This document shows, in pieces, positions 7,589 through 15,668 of a stretch of DNA of 25,846 nt. The stretch comes from an uncultured Prevotella sp. Its GTDB lineage: Bacteria; Bacteroidota; Bacteroidia; Bacteroidales; Bacteroidaceae. The DNA is taken from positions 1 to 25,846 of the forward strand of contig URLI01000028.1 of the NCBI GenBank assembly GCA_900548585.1. Direction: 5' to 3'. The translations under genes were made by a program, and so were the position numbers. The first letter of the stretch is position 1. Each line of letters opens with the position of its first letter. Below the pieces are notes generated by a model. It saw only the letters and a list, made by a program, of their open reading frames with translations, was not told where the DNA came from and searched no databases.

Positions 7589-9448
7589 ATGGCTGACGTT
7601 AAGAAAATATTGCATGTCATCATAAGGATGCTCGGCGCGGTGACGATACCGCTGAGGAAGAACCTTGTTTTCTTCGTCATGATGTATCTTCTCGGCACGG
7701 TATGCACTTTCGCGGTGCTTCCCGACCGCCGTGGCGCGCATGTGTTCGACTTCTGGTGGCATGAGCTTTTCGTCGATGTCTATATCCTCTGCGCCATTCT
7801 TTCGCTCCTTCCCGTAAGGTTGCGGCGTTGGGCAAGGCGCGTTTTCTACGCCATCGCATACACCGTCGCAGTGGTGGATGTGTATTGTTTTGTCAAGTTC
7901 GATTCCACCCTTACCCCCACCATGCTGCTGCTTGCAGGCGAGACCACCGGCAGCGAGGCCGCCGAGTTCCTGCGTTCATACATACAGCCGTCGGTGGTTT
8001 TCAGCCGTTTGGGCTGGGTGCTGCTTGTCATGGCGGCGCATTTTGCACTCGCCGTGACCCTGTTTCTCTGCAAGGAAAAGAAGAACGTGGCATTGTGCCG
8101 TTTCGAGAACTACTGGGCGCGTGCCGCCGCAAGTCGCCGGCCTGTGTATTACTTGTATCCCATATTGTCGCTGTCGCTGATTTCGCTGTTCGTGTATACC
8201 CTCTCCTCGTGTCTTGACAACAAGCGGGCGGAGTACCGGCTGATGACATACGGCAGCATCGGCGACATAGAACACGAGCTGACGGAGAAGACCTGCGCGA
8301 ACATGTACCAGCCACTTTACCGCCTTGTGTTCAGCATCCATGCCAACCGCATAGCGTCGCAGCAGGTTGCGCGGCTCATCGGCGGCATCGACAAGGCGAG
8401 CGTTGACAGTTGCAGTTTCACCTCGCCGAACATCGTGCTTGTCATAGGCGAGAGTTACAACCGCCACCACTCGCAGTTGTATGGCTACGGCAAGGAGACC
8501 ACACCACGGCAGGTGGAGCGCGAGCGGCGCGGCGAGCTGATAAAGATGGAGGATGCCGTATCGCCATGGAATCTCACGAGCTACGTCTTCAAGCACCTCT
8601 TCTCCATGTATGCCGTTGGCGATGCCGGCGACTGGTGCGACTATCCGCTGTTCCCCGAACTGTTCCGCCGCGCCGGCTATCATGTCACTTTCATAACCAA
8701 CCAGTTCCTGCCTAAGGCGAAGGAGGCTGTCTATGACTTCAGCGGAGGCTTCTTCCTTAACAACGAGACGCTGAGCCGCGCCATGTTCGACACGCGCAAC
8801 ACGCAGTTGCATGACTACGACGGAGGTGTCCTCTCGGAGTATGACAAACTGGGGAAAGCCGGCGGGGAACACAGGCTAATCATCCTGCACCTCATGGGGC
8901 AGCATGTGAAATATGCCTCGCGGGTGCCGGACAGGCAGAAGCATTTCCGCAGGGACGACTACCAGCGCAAGGGATTCTCGAAGAAAGAGCGGCAGGTGAT
9001 GGCCGACTACGACAACGCCGTGCTGTACAACGACTCGATAATGGACGAGATACTCAAGCGTTTCGAGAACGAGGATGCGATAGTTATATATGTCCCAGAC
9101 CACGGCGAGGAGTGCTATGGCGGCGACGTGCATTTCTTCGGGCGCATGCACAGCACAGAAATCACCGGACGGCTCGCCCGCGAGGAGTTCGACATACCGA
9201 TGTGGTTCTGGTGCTCTGCCAGTTACCGCCATGCTCGTCCGGAAGTCGCGAAGGCAATTGCCGACGCTGCGAAGAAGCGGTATATGACAGATGCCTTGCC
9301 GCATTCGCTCCTGCGTCTGGCAGGAATCCACACCCGGTGGTATCGTCCCAGTCTCGATGTGTTGAGCGGGGAGTATGACGATACACGCCCGAGAATATTG
9401 AAGAACACCACCGACTATGACAAACTCCGTCGGAATGTGCGGAGATGA
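7589..9448 (+). CDS. EptA-like phosphoethanolamine transferase (alkaline-phosphatase superfamily)
   Basis: This is an inner-membrane enzyme with a large periplasmic sulfatase-like domain. The family transfers phosphoethanolamine from phosphatidylethanolamine to lipid A or LPS core sugars. The first ~205 residues contain about five hydrophobic segments (for example FFVMMYLLGTVCTFAVL and LGWVLLVMAAHFALAVTLFL). The catalytic domain shows metal and catalytic residues at family positions: E288 in VLVIGESYNRHHSQLYGYG, the likely nucleophile T330 in WNLTSYVFKHLFSM, D504 and H505 in VPDHGEE, and H515 in DVHFFGRMHS. At 619 aa it is slightly longer than E. coli EptA. The predicted promoter lies only 8 nt from the ATG. 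Context with glycosyltransferases, an acyltransferase and a PAP2 phosphatase supports LPS or lipid A decoration. The exact acceptor (lipid A, core or other glycan) cannot be read from the sequence. Confidence 0.88.
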   Translation: MADVKKILHVIIRMLGAVTIPLRKNLVFFVMMYLLGTVCTFAVLPDRRGAHVFDFWWHELFVDVYILCAILSLLPVRLRRWARRVFYAIAYTVAVVDVYCFVKFDSTLTPTMLLLAGETTGSEAAEFLRSYIQPSVVFSRLGWVLLVMAAHFALAVTLFLCKEKKNVALCRFENYWARAAASRRPVYYLYPILSLSLISLFVYTLSSCLDNKRAEYRLMTYGSIGDIEHELTEKTCANMYQPLYRLVFSIHANRIASQQVARLIGGIDKASVDSCSFTSPNIVLVIGESYNRHHSQLYGYGKETTPRQVERERRGELIKMEDAVSPWNLTSYVFKHLFSMYAVGDAGDWCDYPLFPELFRRAGYHVTFITNQFLPKAKEAVYDFSGGFFLNNETLSRAMFDTRNTQLHDYDGGVLSEYDKLGKAGGEHRLIILHLMGQHVKYASRVPDRQKHFRRDDYQRKGFSKKERQVMADYDNAVLYNDSIMDEILKRFENEDAIVIYVPDHGEECYGGDVHFFGRMHSTEITGRLAREEFDIPMWFWCSASYRHARPEVAKAIADAAKKRYMTDALPHSLLRLAGIHTRWYRPSLDVLSGEYDDTRPRILKNTTDYDKLRRNVRR

Positions 9449-9481
9449 ATGTGGCAAATGTAAATTATAAGTAGAATAACG

Positions 9482-10552
9482 ATGGATATAAGGAACAATG
9501 CCCTGCGTGGCATAGCCATACTCGGCATCATGCTTCACAACTACTGCCACTGGCTCGGCTTCGCCGTCAAGGAGAACGAATACACGTTCTCTGCCGGCAA
9601 TGCCGTGCAGTTCTGGTATAAACTGACGTCGTTCGACCACGACATACTGATACATTTCTTCTCCTTCTTAGGTCATTACGGAGTGCCGGTGTTCCTTTTC
9701 GTGAGCGGCTACGGACTCGTTATGAAGTATGAGAATGGCTTGTGCAATAATATGCCTGACGGCAATTCGCAGCCGGTCATGCCAGCAGCAGGACGCTTCA
9801 TGCGCTATCATTACCTCAAGTTGTTCCGTCTTATGATAATAGGGTATGCCGTTTTCGTTGTGGTGTATTTCCTGCGGAATGGCGACGGTTCAGTCGTGTA
9901 CAGTTGGGACAGGGTGCTGGCACAGTTGGCCATGGTAGTGAACTTCGTTTATGCCAATCCCGACAAGGTGATAAAGCCCGGCCCGTATTGGTATTTCGGT
10001 CTTATGCTCCAGCTGTATGCCCTCTATGTTCTTGTGCTCAACCGCTGGCGCGGCAAGAAGTTGCTCGTTGGCACCGTCGTGCTCTGCTGGTTGTTTCAGT
10101 TGGGTGCGGATTATGTCGGTAGCGGCGTCCTCAACTATGTCAGGTACAATTTCGTCGGTGCTGTGCTGCCCTTTGCAATGGGCATTGCCTACGGCCGCTG
10201 GGGGCGGGAGTTGTCGCGCGCCGGCTATCTCGCCCTGCTGTTGCTGTCTGGTGCGATGGTGCTGTTCGGCAGTTTCTGGTTCGGCTGGTGGCTCTGGGTG
10301 CCGGCGTTTGTCGTCATCGGCGCGGTCAGCACGGTGCGCCTGCTGCCTGCCTCGCTCCTTTGTCCATTATCGTGGGTAGGCACTCTCTCGGCTGCGATGT
10401 TCGTCATGCACCCCCTTGCCCGTGAGATCATCATCGGCCACTACCGCCGCAGCGAGATATATTCAGGCATTGTCATCTATGTGTTCACAGCCTTTGCCAT
10501 GTCGATGCTCCTGCGATACATACTGAAATATATCCCCAAGGCAAGGATGTGA
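9482..10552 (+). CDS. Membrane acyltransferase, acyltransferase-3 family
   Basis: This is a multi-pass inner-membrane protein of the OafA/WecH-type family, which adds acetyl or other acyl groups to extracytoplasmic sugars. The N-terminus reads NNALRGIAILGIMLHNYCHWLG, matching the family's signature 'lRgiai' followed by the essential His (H19). A second family element, GVPVFLFVSGYGLVMKY, follows in the next hydrophobic region. About ten hydrophobic segments are spread over 356 aa, as expected. The gene starts 33 nt after the EptA-like gene and is probably on the same transcript. It converges with the ABC transporter gene, with only 27 nt between the stops. The likely role is O-acetylation of the locus glycan; the acyl donor and target are unknown. 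Confidence 0.85.
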   Translation: MDIRNNALRGIAILGIMLHNYCHWLGFAVKENEYTFSAGNAVQFWYKLTSFDHDILIHFFSFLGHYGVPVFLFVSGYGLVMKYENGLCNNMPDGNSQPVMPAAGRFMRYHYLKLFRLMIIGYAVFVVVYFLRNGDGSVVYSWDRVLAQLAMVVNFVYANPDKVIKPGPYWYFGLMLQLYALYVLVLNRWRGKKLLVGTVVLCWLFQLGADYVGSGVLNYVRYNFVGAVLPFAMGIAYGRWGRELSRAGYLALLLLSGAMVLFGSFWFGWWLWVPAFVVIGAVSTVRLLPASLLCPLSWVGTLSAAMFVMHPLAREIIIGHYRRSEIYSGIVIYVFTAFAMSMLLRYILKYIPKARM

Positions 10553-10579
10553 CCTTTATTTGCATCGCGGTGCGTTGTC

Positions 10580-12250
10580 TCACATTCTCCTGATGTGCAG
10601 CGTATAGTCGCAGTATTCCACCACCGCAGGCCGGTGAGTGATGAAAATCACCGTCTTGTCGTGCCTGTCGAGGATGTTCTTCAGCAGTTGCCTTTCGGTG
10701 TCAGGGTCGAGCGCGCTCGTCGCCTCGTCGAAGAGCATCACGCTGCCTCGTCTCAGCAATGCGCGTGCTATTGCGATCCGCTGCGCCTGTCCTTCGCTCA
10801 GTCCGCCTCCGCTCTCGCTGCATGCCGTTTCGATGCCCTCCGGCAGCGAGAAAACGAAGTCGGCGCATGCCATCCGCAGAGCCTCTCTCATCTCCTCCTC
10901 GGTGGCCTCCACGCGCCCGAGTCGCAGGTTCTCACGTATCGTCCCGCTAAGCAGCGTGTTCCCCTGCGGCACATACACGAAGTTGCACCGCATCAGCGGT
11001 GACAGCCCCATCTCCCTGTCCTTGTTGTAAATGAATGCCTTTCCCTTGTTTGGCCGTATCAGTGAGAGGATCATGCGCACGAGGGTTGTCTTTCCCGCCC
11101 CCGTCTCGCCCAGTATTGCCGTGCAAGACCCAGGTGGGAAGTCGAATGTCAGGTCCTTCAGTATTGTTCGTTCCCCGGCGGAATAGGCATAGGAGACACA
11201 GTCGAGCCTCACGCCGCATGGCCCTTTCAGTTCCACCGGGTCGCCTTGTTCCTCGAGCGGGTTCTCCTCGAGCTCCATGAGCCTCTCGGCAGCCGTGAAA
11301 ACGCTTACGAACGCCGGTACGAGTCTTGTCAGCGACCGGGCCGGCCCCTGTATCTTCGCCACAAGTTGCAGGAAGGCCGTCATCCCGCCGAATGAAAGGG
11401 TGTTGTTGTACATCCTCATCGCGCTCCACAGGAAGGCTATGAGGTAGCCGAGGGCAAAGCCGAAGTTCATTATCAGGTTCGACATCACTGAGAACTTCGT
11501 GCGTTTCACCACGTTGTGCCGCAGTTCGCTCTGTGTGTTCTCCAGCCGGTCCACCATCATGGTGTTGCTCTCGAGAGTCTTTATGAGCATGCGGTTCTGT
11601 ATGGTCTCCTGCAGCACGCTCTGCACTTTCGAGTCGCTGTCACGCACCTTGCGTGTCAGTCTTCGCATCTTCTTTATGTACACCTTGCTCACGAGTATGA
11701 ATACCGGCAGCATGGCAATGATGATGATTGCCAGCATCGAGTCCATTGCGAACAGGTAGAAGAACGCGCCGAAGAACATGGCGAGGACGGAAAGAGTGTT
11801 TGGTATTGTCTCCGTGAGGAACACCACCACGTTGTTTACATCCCCCTCGAGCCTGTTGATGACGTCGCCGCTGTGGAAGCGTTCCCTGCCATGCCATTCC
11901 GAGCGCAGGATCCTGTCGAGCATACTCTGCTGCATGCGGTTCTGTGCGCGTATTCCGAGAATGTTGCGCACCCATATTGCCGACACGTTGATGGCGAAGT
12001 CGCACAGGACGAGTCCTCCCATCAGCGCCACCGCGATGTAGAGCGACCCTTCTATGGTGTGTGAGGCCACGTCGATGGCGTGCTGCACGGCCCACACCTG
12101 CGCGAGGCTCACGCCCACGCCGAGCAGCCCGAGGGTTGCGTTCAGCACCGCTTGCAGTCGGTTGCCTCGCCACGCCCGCCACAGCCAGCGAATTATGTCG
12201 CGTGCCGGGTAGCGGTTGTCCTCCATCTTCAGCAGTTCCTTTATCCTCAT
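10580..12250 (-). CDS. ABC exporter, fused permease/ATPase (MsbA/MDR type)
   Basis: This is a half-transporter with a membrane domain (residues ~25-310, about six segments) fused to a C-terminal nucleotide-binding domain; it should act as a homodimer. The ATPase has all core motifs: Walker A GETGAGKTT with K387, Q-loop YVPQGNTLLSGTIREN, a slightly variant signature LSEGQAQRIAIARALL, Walker B SVMLFDEATSALD and H-loop VIFITHRPAV. At 556 aa it is close to the ~580 aa norm. The ATG at 12250 is used here; a second Met at codon 9 (MEDNRYPARDIIRW) is also possible. It lies 96 nt downstream of nadK on the same strand, and I see no promoter box in that gap, so it may be co-transcribed. The substrate is unknown; a lipid or glycolipid would fit the neighbourhood, but drug-type exporters look the same. 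Confidence 0.9.
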   Translation of the reverse strand: MRIKELLKMEDNRYPARDIIRWLWRAWRGNRLQAVLNATLGLLGVGVSLAQVWAVQHAIDVASHTIEGSLYIAVALMGGLVLCDFAINVSAIWVRNILGIRAQNRMQQSMLDRILRSEWHGRERFHSGDVINRLEGDVNNVVVFLTETIPNTLSVLAMFFGAFFYLFAMDSMLAIIIIAMLPVFILVSKVYIKKMRRLTRKVRDSDSKVQSVLQETIQNRMLIKTLESNTMMVDRLENTQSELRHNVVKRTKFSVMSNLIMNFGFALGYLIAFLWSAMRMYNNTLSFGGMTAFLQLVAKIQGPARSLTRLVPAFVSVFTAAERLMELEENPLEEQGDPVELKGPCGVRLDCVSYAYSAGERTILKDLTFDFPPGSCTAILGETGAGKTTLVRMILSLIRPNKGKAFIYNKDREMGLSPLMRCNFVYVPQGNTLLSGTIRENLRLGRVEATEEEMREALRMACADFVFSLPEGIETACSESGGGLSEGQAQRIAIARALLRRGSVMLFDEATSALDPDTERQLLKNILDRHDKTVIFITHRPAVVEYCDYTLHIRRM

Positions 12251-12326
12251 TATGGTTCAGATGTTGATAGTTCCAAGTTGCCGGGCGGCTTTTTTGTTCA
12301 TCTCTCGTTGCCTGCCGGCGTGTAGC

Positions 12327-12345
12327 TGACGGATTTCGCCCGTCA
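12327..12345 (-). other. Hairpin immediately after nadK
   Basis: TGACGG (12327-12332) and CCGTCA (12340-12345) form a perfect 6-bp stem with a 7-nt loop, one nucleotide past the nadK stop on the minus strand. No T-run follows on that strand, so it is more likely an mRNA 3'-end or spacer structure than an intrinsic terminator. Confidence 0.35.
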
Positions 12346-12346
12346 T

Positions 12347-13261
12347 TCACCTTATGCCTTCCGCGAATGCCCGTTCAATCCTGTTGTCCCTTCCCCACAT
12401 CATCTTGTTCCGCAGTGTGGAGTAGTAGTTCCGCCCGGCAATCCGCATAATCCTGATGTTATGCCCTGCGCGGCGTATGGTGAGCACGGTGTTCTCCGGG
12501 CATTTCTCCGACCTCCCGTCTATTGCTATCAGGAAGTTGTGCGACCTGCTTTCCACCGACAGCCTTATTTCCGCCTTGTCCGGTATCACTATCGGGCGCA
12601 CGTTGAGGCTGTGCGGCGCAACCGCCGTGAGGCTCAGCACCCCCGACAGTGGCGCCATGATTGGGCCGCCGTTTGACAGCGAGTATGCCGTCGACCCCGT
12701 TGGTGTCGATATAATCAGTCCGTCGGCCTGGTAGGTGGTGAGATATTCCCCGTCTATCGCGGCGGTGATTGAAATCATCGAGGCGTTGTCGCGTTTCAAT
12801 ACCGCGATGTCGTTCAGTGCGAACGGGCTGCCCGCTATGGCTCCGTTGTCTGTGCTCAGCTCGATCACGGCGTGCTCCTCCACTTTGTACTTGCCCCCGA
12901 ATATTGCCCCCACGGTGTGCTCTATCTCTGCCGCCGTTGTGTCGGCGAGAAATCCCAGCCGCCCCGTGTTCACCCCGATGATGGGCAGTCCGCGCTCGCC
13001 CACGCAGTTGGCAGCCCTGAGCAGAGTGCCGTCGCCACCAATCGAGACGACGAAATCGGCATCAAGGCTGCCGGAATCGAACGTCTCTGCCCCGTCGGTC
13101 TCAGGCAGCCCGTTGCCGGCGAGAAACCTGCCGTATTCTTTTTCTATGCACACCGTGCCGCCGTGCCGCCTCACATGGTCGGCGATCCTGCACGCCGCCA
13201 TGCTGCCCGCAGTCTGGCAACTGCTGCCGAAAATAGCGAATTTAAATCGTTGTTGCTGCAT
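12347..13261 (-). CDS. nadK: NAD kinase
   Basis: This cytosolic enzyme phosphorylates NAD with ATP (or polyphosphate) to make NADP. The 304-aa product carries the family motif GGDGTLLRAAN with catalytic D77. It is followed by GVNTGRLGFLA, the ALNDIAVLKRD segment, and the NAD-binding TPTGSTAYSLSNGGPI with the long C-terminal tail VAPHSLNVRPIVIPD. The frame is open upstream to 13399, but those 46 extra residues are lysine-rich, non-conserved and overlap promoter boxes. The start was therefore placed at the ATG at 13261 (MQQQRFKFAIFG), where family similarity begins. A minus-strand TACCTTTG box at 13380-13373 would give a leader of about 105 nt. The gene is divergent from the DJ-1-family gene. 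Nothing in the protein looks unusual. Confidence 0.95.
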   Translation of the reverse strand: MQQQRFKFAIFGSSCQTAGSMAACRIADHVRRHGGTVCIEKEYGRFLAGNGLPETDGAETFDSGSLDADFVVSIGGDGTLLRAANCVGERGLPIIGVNTGRLGFLADTTAAEIEHTVGAIFGGKYKVEEHAVIELSTDNGAIAGSPFALNDIAVLKRDNASMISITAAIDGEYLTTYQADGLIISTPTGSTAYSLSNGGPIMAPLSGVLSLTAVAPHSLNVRPIVIPDKAEIRLSVESRSHNFLIAIDGRSEKCPENTVLTIRRAGHNIRIMRIAGRNYYSTLRNKMMWGRDNRIERAFAEGIR

Positions 13262-13300
13262 TTTCCCTGTTTCTTTTTCCCATTTTTTTCCGCCAACCTC

Positions 13301-13331
13301 TTTGCCGTTATACGAAGATTTCGTATCTTTG
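13301..13331 (+). promoter_or_regulatory. Promoter of the DJ-1/PAP2 operon with overlapping operator-like dyad
   Basis: TTTG (13301-13304), a 19-nt spacer and TATCTTTG (13324-13331) form a consensus promoter reading right. A perfect 7-bp inverted repeat with a 3-nt centre (13310-13316 and 13320-13326; arms ATACGAA and TTCGTAT) fills the spacer and overlaps the -7 box, a classic position for a repressor site. The transcript would have a leader of about 90 nt before the ATG at 13428. Confidence 0.65.
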
Positions 13332-13372
13332 CGGTGCGTATCACGCCGCAGCGCGTGGCTGGCAACTACCTG

Positions 13373-13380
13373 CAAAGGTA
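13373..13380 (-). promoter_or_regulatory. Candidate -7 box for nadK
   Basis: The plus strand reads CAAAGGTA, giving a perfect TACCTTTG on the minus strand about 112 nt upstream of the nadK ATG. I see no good TTTG element at the expected 19-21 nt distance, only ATTG at a 16-nt spacing, so this rests on one box. If real, it fires through the leader of the divergent DJ-1-family gene. Confidence 0.4.
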
Positions 13381-13427
13381 ATGTTTTTAATTGAAACAAT
13401 GTATTTCTGACAGTAAAATTGATTATA

Positions 13428-14000
13428 ATGGCAAAAGTTTTTCAGTTTATCGCGAGTGGATTCGAGGAGGTCGAGGCACTTGTTCCCGTGGATGTGTTCC
13501 GTCGCGGAGGTGTTGATATAAAGACTGTTAGCGTGACAGGCAACAATGTCGTGGAGTCGTCACATGGCGTGAAGATACACACTGACCTTACTTTCGGCGA
13601 GGCGGAGCCGATGCTCGATGACGCCGACCTTCTGATGTTGCCAGGCGGTATGCCCGGCGCTTCAAACCTTGCCGCCCACGAGGGCGTGAAAAAGGCCTTG
13701 ATGCGACAGGCGGAGAAGGGCGGGATGATAGCGGCGATATGTGCCGCTCCGATGGTTCTTGGCAAATTAGGGCTGCTGCGTGGCCGCCGCGCTACATGCT
13801 ACCCTGGCTTTGAGGATAAGCTCGAAGGTGCGGAATACACCGCCGGACTGGTCACCGTCGACGGCAACATAACAACCGGCGAGGGGCCTGCCGCGGCATT
13901 GCCTTACGCTTACTCACTGTTAGGCAGGCTGACGGACACGGCAAACTCGGATGCCGTTGCCGAGGGGATGCTCTATCCTCATTTGATGGGAAAACGATGA
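13428..14000 (+). CDS. DJ-1/PfpI (YajL/ThiJ-like) family protein
   Basis: This is a small cytosolic protein of the DJ-1 superfamily, whose bacterial members are linked to oxidative-stress protection and glyoxal or protein-deglycase activity; the precise activity is disputed. The nucleophile is C105 in AAICAAPMVL, the nucleophile-elbow sequence of the YajL/DJ-1 branch, and the supporting acidic residue lies in GFEEVEAL (E16). Other conserved parts are LPGGMPGASNL (residues ~71-81) and TGEGPAAALPYA near the C-terminus. The frame is open to a TTG at 13419, but the ATG at 13428 (MAKVFQFIA) begins the conserved strand, giving 190 aa, the usual length. Its stop overlaps the next gene's start by 4 nt (ATGA), so it is translationally coupled to the PAP2 phosphatase. 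The promoter upstream has an operator-like dyad. Confidence 0.92.
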   Translation: MAKVFQFIASGFEEVEALVPVDVFRRGGVDIKTVSVTGNNVVESSHGVKIHTDLTFGEAEPMLDDADLLMLPGGMPGASNLAAHEGVKKALMRQAEKGGMIAAICAAPMVLGKLGLLRGRRATCYPGFEDKLEGAEYTAGLVTVDGNITTGEGPAAALPYAYSLLGRLTDTANSDAVAEGMLYPHLMGKR

Positions 14001-14641
14001 AGGCAAATTCCTTAAACACTGTCACACGAATTATGAGGAATGTATTTTTCTTTTGGCTGTTGTCAATCGTCGCACTGCCGTGCAATGCCCAGGTCACCCC
14101 GGCAAGAGAGGTGACGCCGCCTGAAGAACCGGCATGTGAGGAATATCATGGGGATGGCATAGACAATGTGTTGCAATATGTGCCGTTCGCGGCAGTGCTG
14201 ACGCTGAAGGCGCTTGGCGTGGAGAGCAGGAGCGACTGGGGGCAGATGCTTGTCAGCACGGCCGCATCGTGTGTCATCGATGCCGGTGTCTGCTACACCA
14301 TGAAGCACACGATACACTCAATGCGCCCCGACCGCACAGACAACCGCTCGTTCCCGTCGGGGCACACCGCCATAGCCTTTGCCGGCGCCACGCTTATGGC
14401 AAAGGAGTACGGCCGCGTGTCGCCGTGGATAACGGTGGGCGGATATGCTGTCGCTACCGTCACCGCCATAGACCGCGTGCGCCGCAACCGTCACCGCTGG
14501 GGTGATGTCGCCGCAGGCGCGGCCATCGGCGTTGCCGCAGCGGAGGCTGGATATTATATAGGCAGACTGATACTTCCCGACCACAAGAACTATGCCTTGG
14601 CGGTATCGCCGCAAGGGTTTAACCTGGTGGTGAGGTGGTGA
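13997..14641 (+). CDS. Secreted/periplasmic PAP2-family phosphatase
   Basis: This is a PAP2-superfamily acid phosphatase, the family that includes lipid A phosphatases (LpxE/LpxF) and undecaprenyl-pyrophosphate phosphatases. The N-terminus looks like a signal peptide, FFFWLLSIVALPCNA cleaved before Q at about residue 32. The three-part active site is present: K103-X6-R110-P111 (KHTIHSMRP), PSGH at 120-123, and R160-X5-H166-X3-D170. In the last motif the usual Ser before the Arg is Asp (DR rather than SR). Two hydrophobic stretches (~142-158 and ~171-190) could be membrane segments. The 214-aa gene overlaps the DJ-1-family gene by 4 nt; a second start at 14033 is possible. Proximity to EptA-like and acyltransferase genes suggests lipid A or lipid-carrier dephosphorylation, an inference only. 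Confidence 0.85.
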   Translation: MKANSLNTVTRIMRNVFFFWLLSIVALPCNAQVTPAREVTPPEEPACEEYHGDGIDNVLQYVPFAAVLTLKALGVESRSDWGQMLVSTAASCVIDAGVCYTMKHTIHSMRPDRTDNRSFPSGHTAIAFAGATLMAKEYGRVSPWITVGGYAVATVTAIDRVRRNRHRWGDVAAGAAIGVAAAEAGYYIGRLILPDHKNYALAVSPQGFNLVVRW

Positions 14642-14661
14642 TTTTGTAACGGCGGAGAATC

Positions 14662-15666
14662 ATGCCCAGTCAAGTGAGCCTGTTTTCAATCAGCAAGCAC
14701 CGCACCGAGCTGATGGGGGCGGCGATGATATTCGTCATCCTCTTCCACGTTGGCATGAGCCCGCACAACTTCTTCTTCCCGTTGCGGCGGCTGGGGAACG
14801 TTGGCGTGGATATGTTCCTGTTCCTCAGTGGCATCGGGCTGTGGTTCGCCTGGCAGAAGAAGCCGGTGCTGAGCCATTTCTACTGGCGGCGCTTCGTGCG
14901 TCTATATCCGTCATGGCTCGTCATGGCGACGCTGTTCTACATCCCCAATTATGTCAACACGGCGAACGGAGGGTACAGTCCTGACATTCTGAACCTTGTT
15001 CTCAACATTCTTGTCGGCTGGAGTTTCTGGCGTGTTGACGACCTCACGTTCTGGTTCATTCCCGCCATCATGCTGCTCTATCTCGTCGCGCCGTTCTATC
15101 TTCGCATGGCGTCGCGCAGCAGTTCGTGGCGGTGGCTGCCCGTGCTGGCAATGCTGTGGGCGGTGATGGTGCATTACTGTCCGCCGGTAAACTCCGCTGT
15201 CGGTCACATAGAGATTTTCTGGAGCCGCGTGCCGATATTCCTGATCGGCATCAACTGCGGAGTACTCGTCTGCCGCAGGCATTGCCTTGACAAGGCCGCG
15301 ATGTGGCTGCTGGCCATTACCTTCGTGATGAGTCTCGTCGTTTGTCTCGAGCTCGAGGGGCCTATGCGGGGCAAGTTCCCGCTCTTTATCGAGCGTATGG
15401 TCTATATTCCGCTTTCCGTCTCGCTCACCATCCTGCTGTCATGGTGCATGGAGGCCGCCCCCCGCCTTTTGCTCCGCGCACTGGCATTCGTGGGCACTCT
15501 GTCGCTCGAAATCTACCTGATACACATAAAGTTCGTGCTGGTTTACGTTCAGAGGCATGGATTAGGATACATACTAACGTCGCTCATCACGATAGCCGTG
15601 TCGCTGGTGCTTGCTTTCCTGCTCCACCACGCGGTGGCTTTCGCAACGCGTTTCCTGCCAAAGTAA
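14662..15666 (+). CDS. Second membrane acyltransferase, acyltransferase-3 family
   Basis: This is another multi-pass acyltransferase-3 protein, only distantly similar by eye to the one at 9482. The essential His is H29 in MIFVILFHVGMSPHNF, and the family's Arg-containing second element is RRLGNVGVDMFLFLSGIGLWFAW (residues ~42-64). About ten hydrophobic segments fill the 334 aa. The sequence starts with a short polar N-terminus (MPSQVSLFSISKHRTELMG) before the first segment, as is usual. It follows the PAP2 gene by 20 nt and is probably the last gene of the operon driven from 13301-13331. A G+C-rich hairpin follows the stop. The likely role is acylation of an extracytoplasmic sugar or lipid; substrate unknown. 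Confidence 0.85.
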   Translation: MPSQVSLFSISKHRTELMGAAMIFVILFHVGMSPHNFFFPLRRLGNVGVDMFLFLSGIGLWFAWQKKPVLSHFYWRRFVRLYPSWLVMATLFYIPNYVNTANGGYSPDILNLVLNILVGWSFWRVDDLTFWFIPAIMLLYLVAPFYLRMASRSSSWRWLPVLAMLWAVMVHYCPPVNSAVGHIEIFWSRVPIFLIGINCGVLVCRRHCLDKAAMWLLAITFVMSLVVCLELEGPMRGKFPLFIERMVYIPLSVSLTILLSWCMEAAPRLLLRALAFVGTLSLEIYLIHIKFVLVYVQRHGLGYILTSLITIAVSLVLAFLLHHAVAFATRFLPK

Positions 15667-15668
15667 TG

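Noticed and set aside
10563..10574. Near-palindrome GCATCGCGGTGC between the convergent acyltransferase and ABC genes.
   Set aside because: It has almost no loop and no T-run, so it cannot be supported as a terminator.
12280..12295. GCC/GGC mini-hairpin followed by six T on the plus strand, resembling a terminator.
   Set aside because: The stem is only 3 bp and no plus-strand gene lies upstream; on the minus strand the T-run is on the wrong side.
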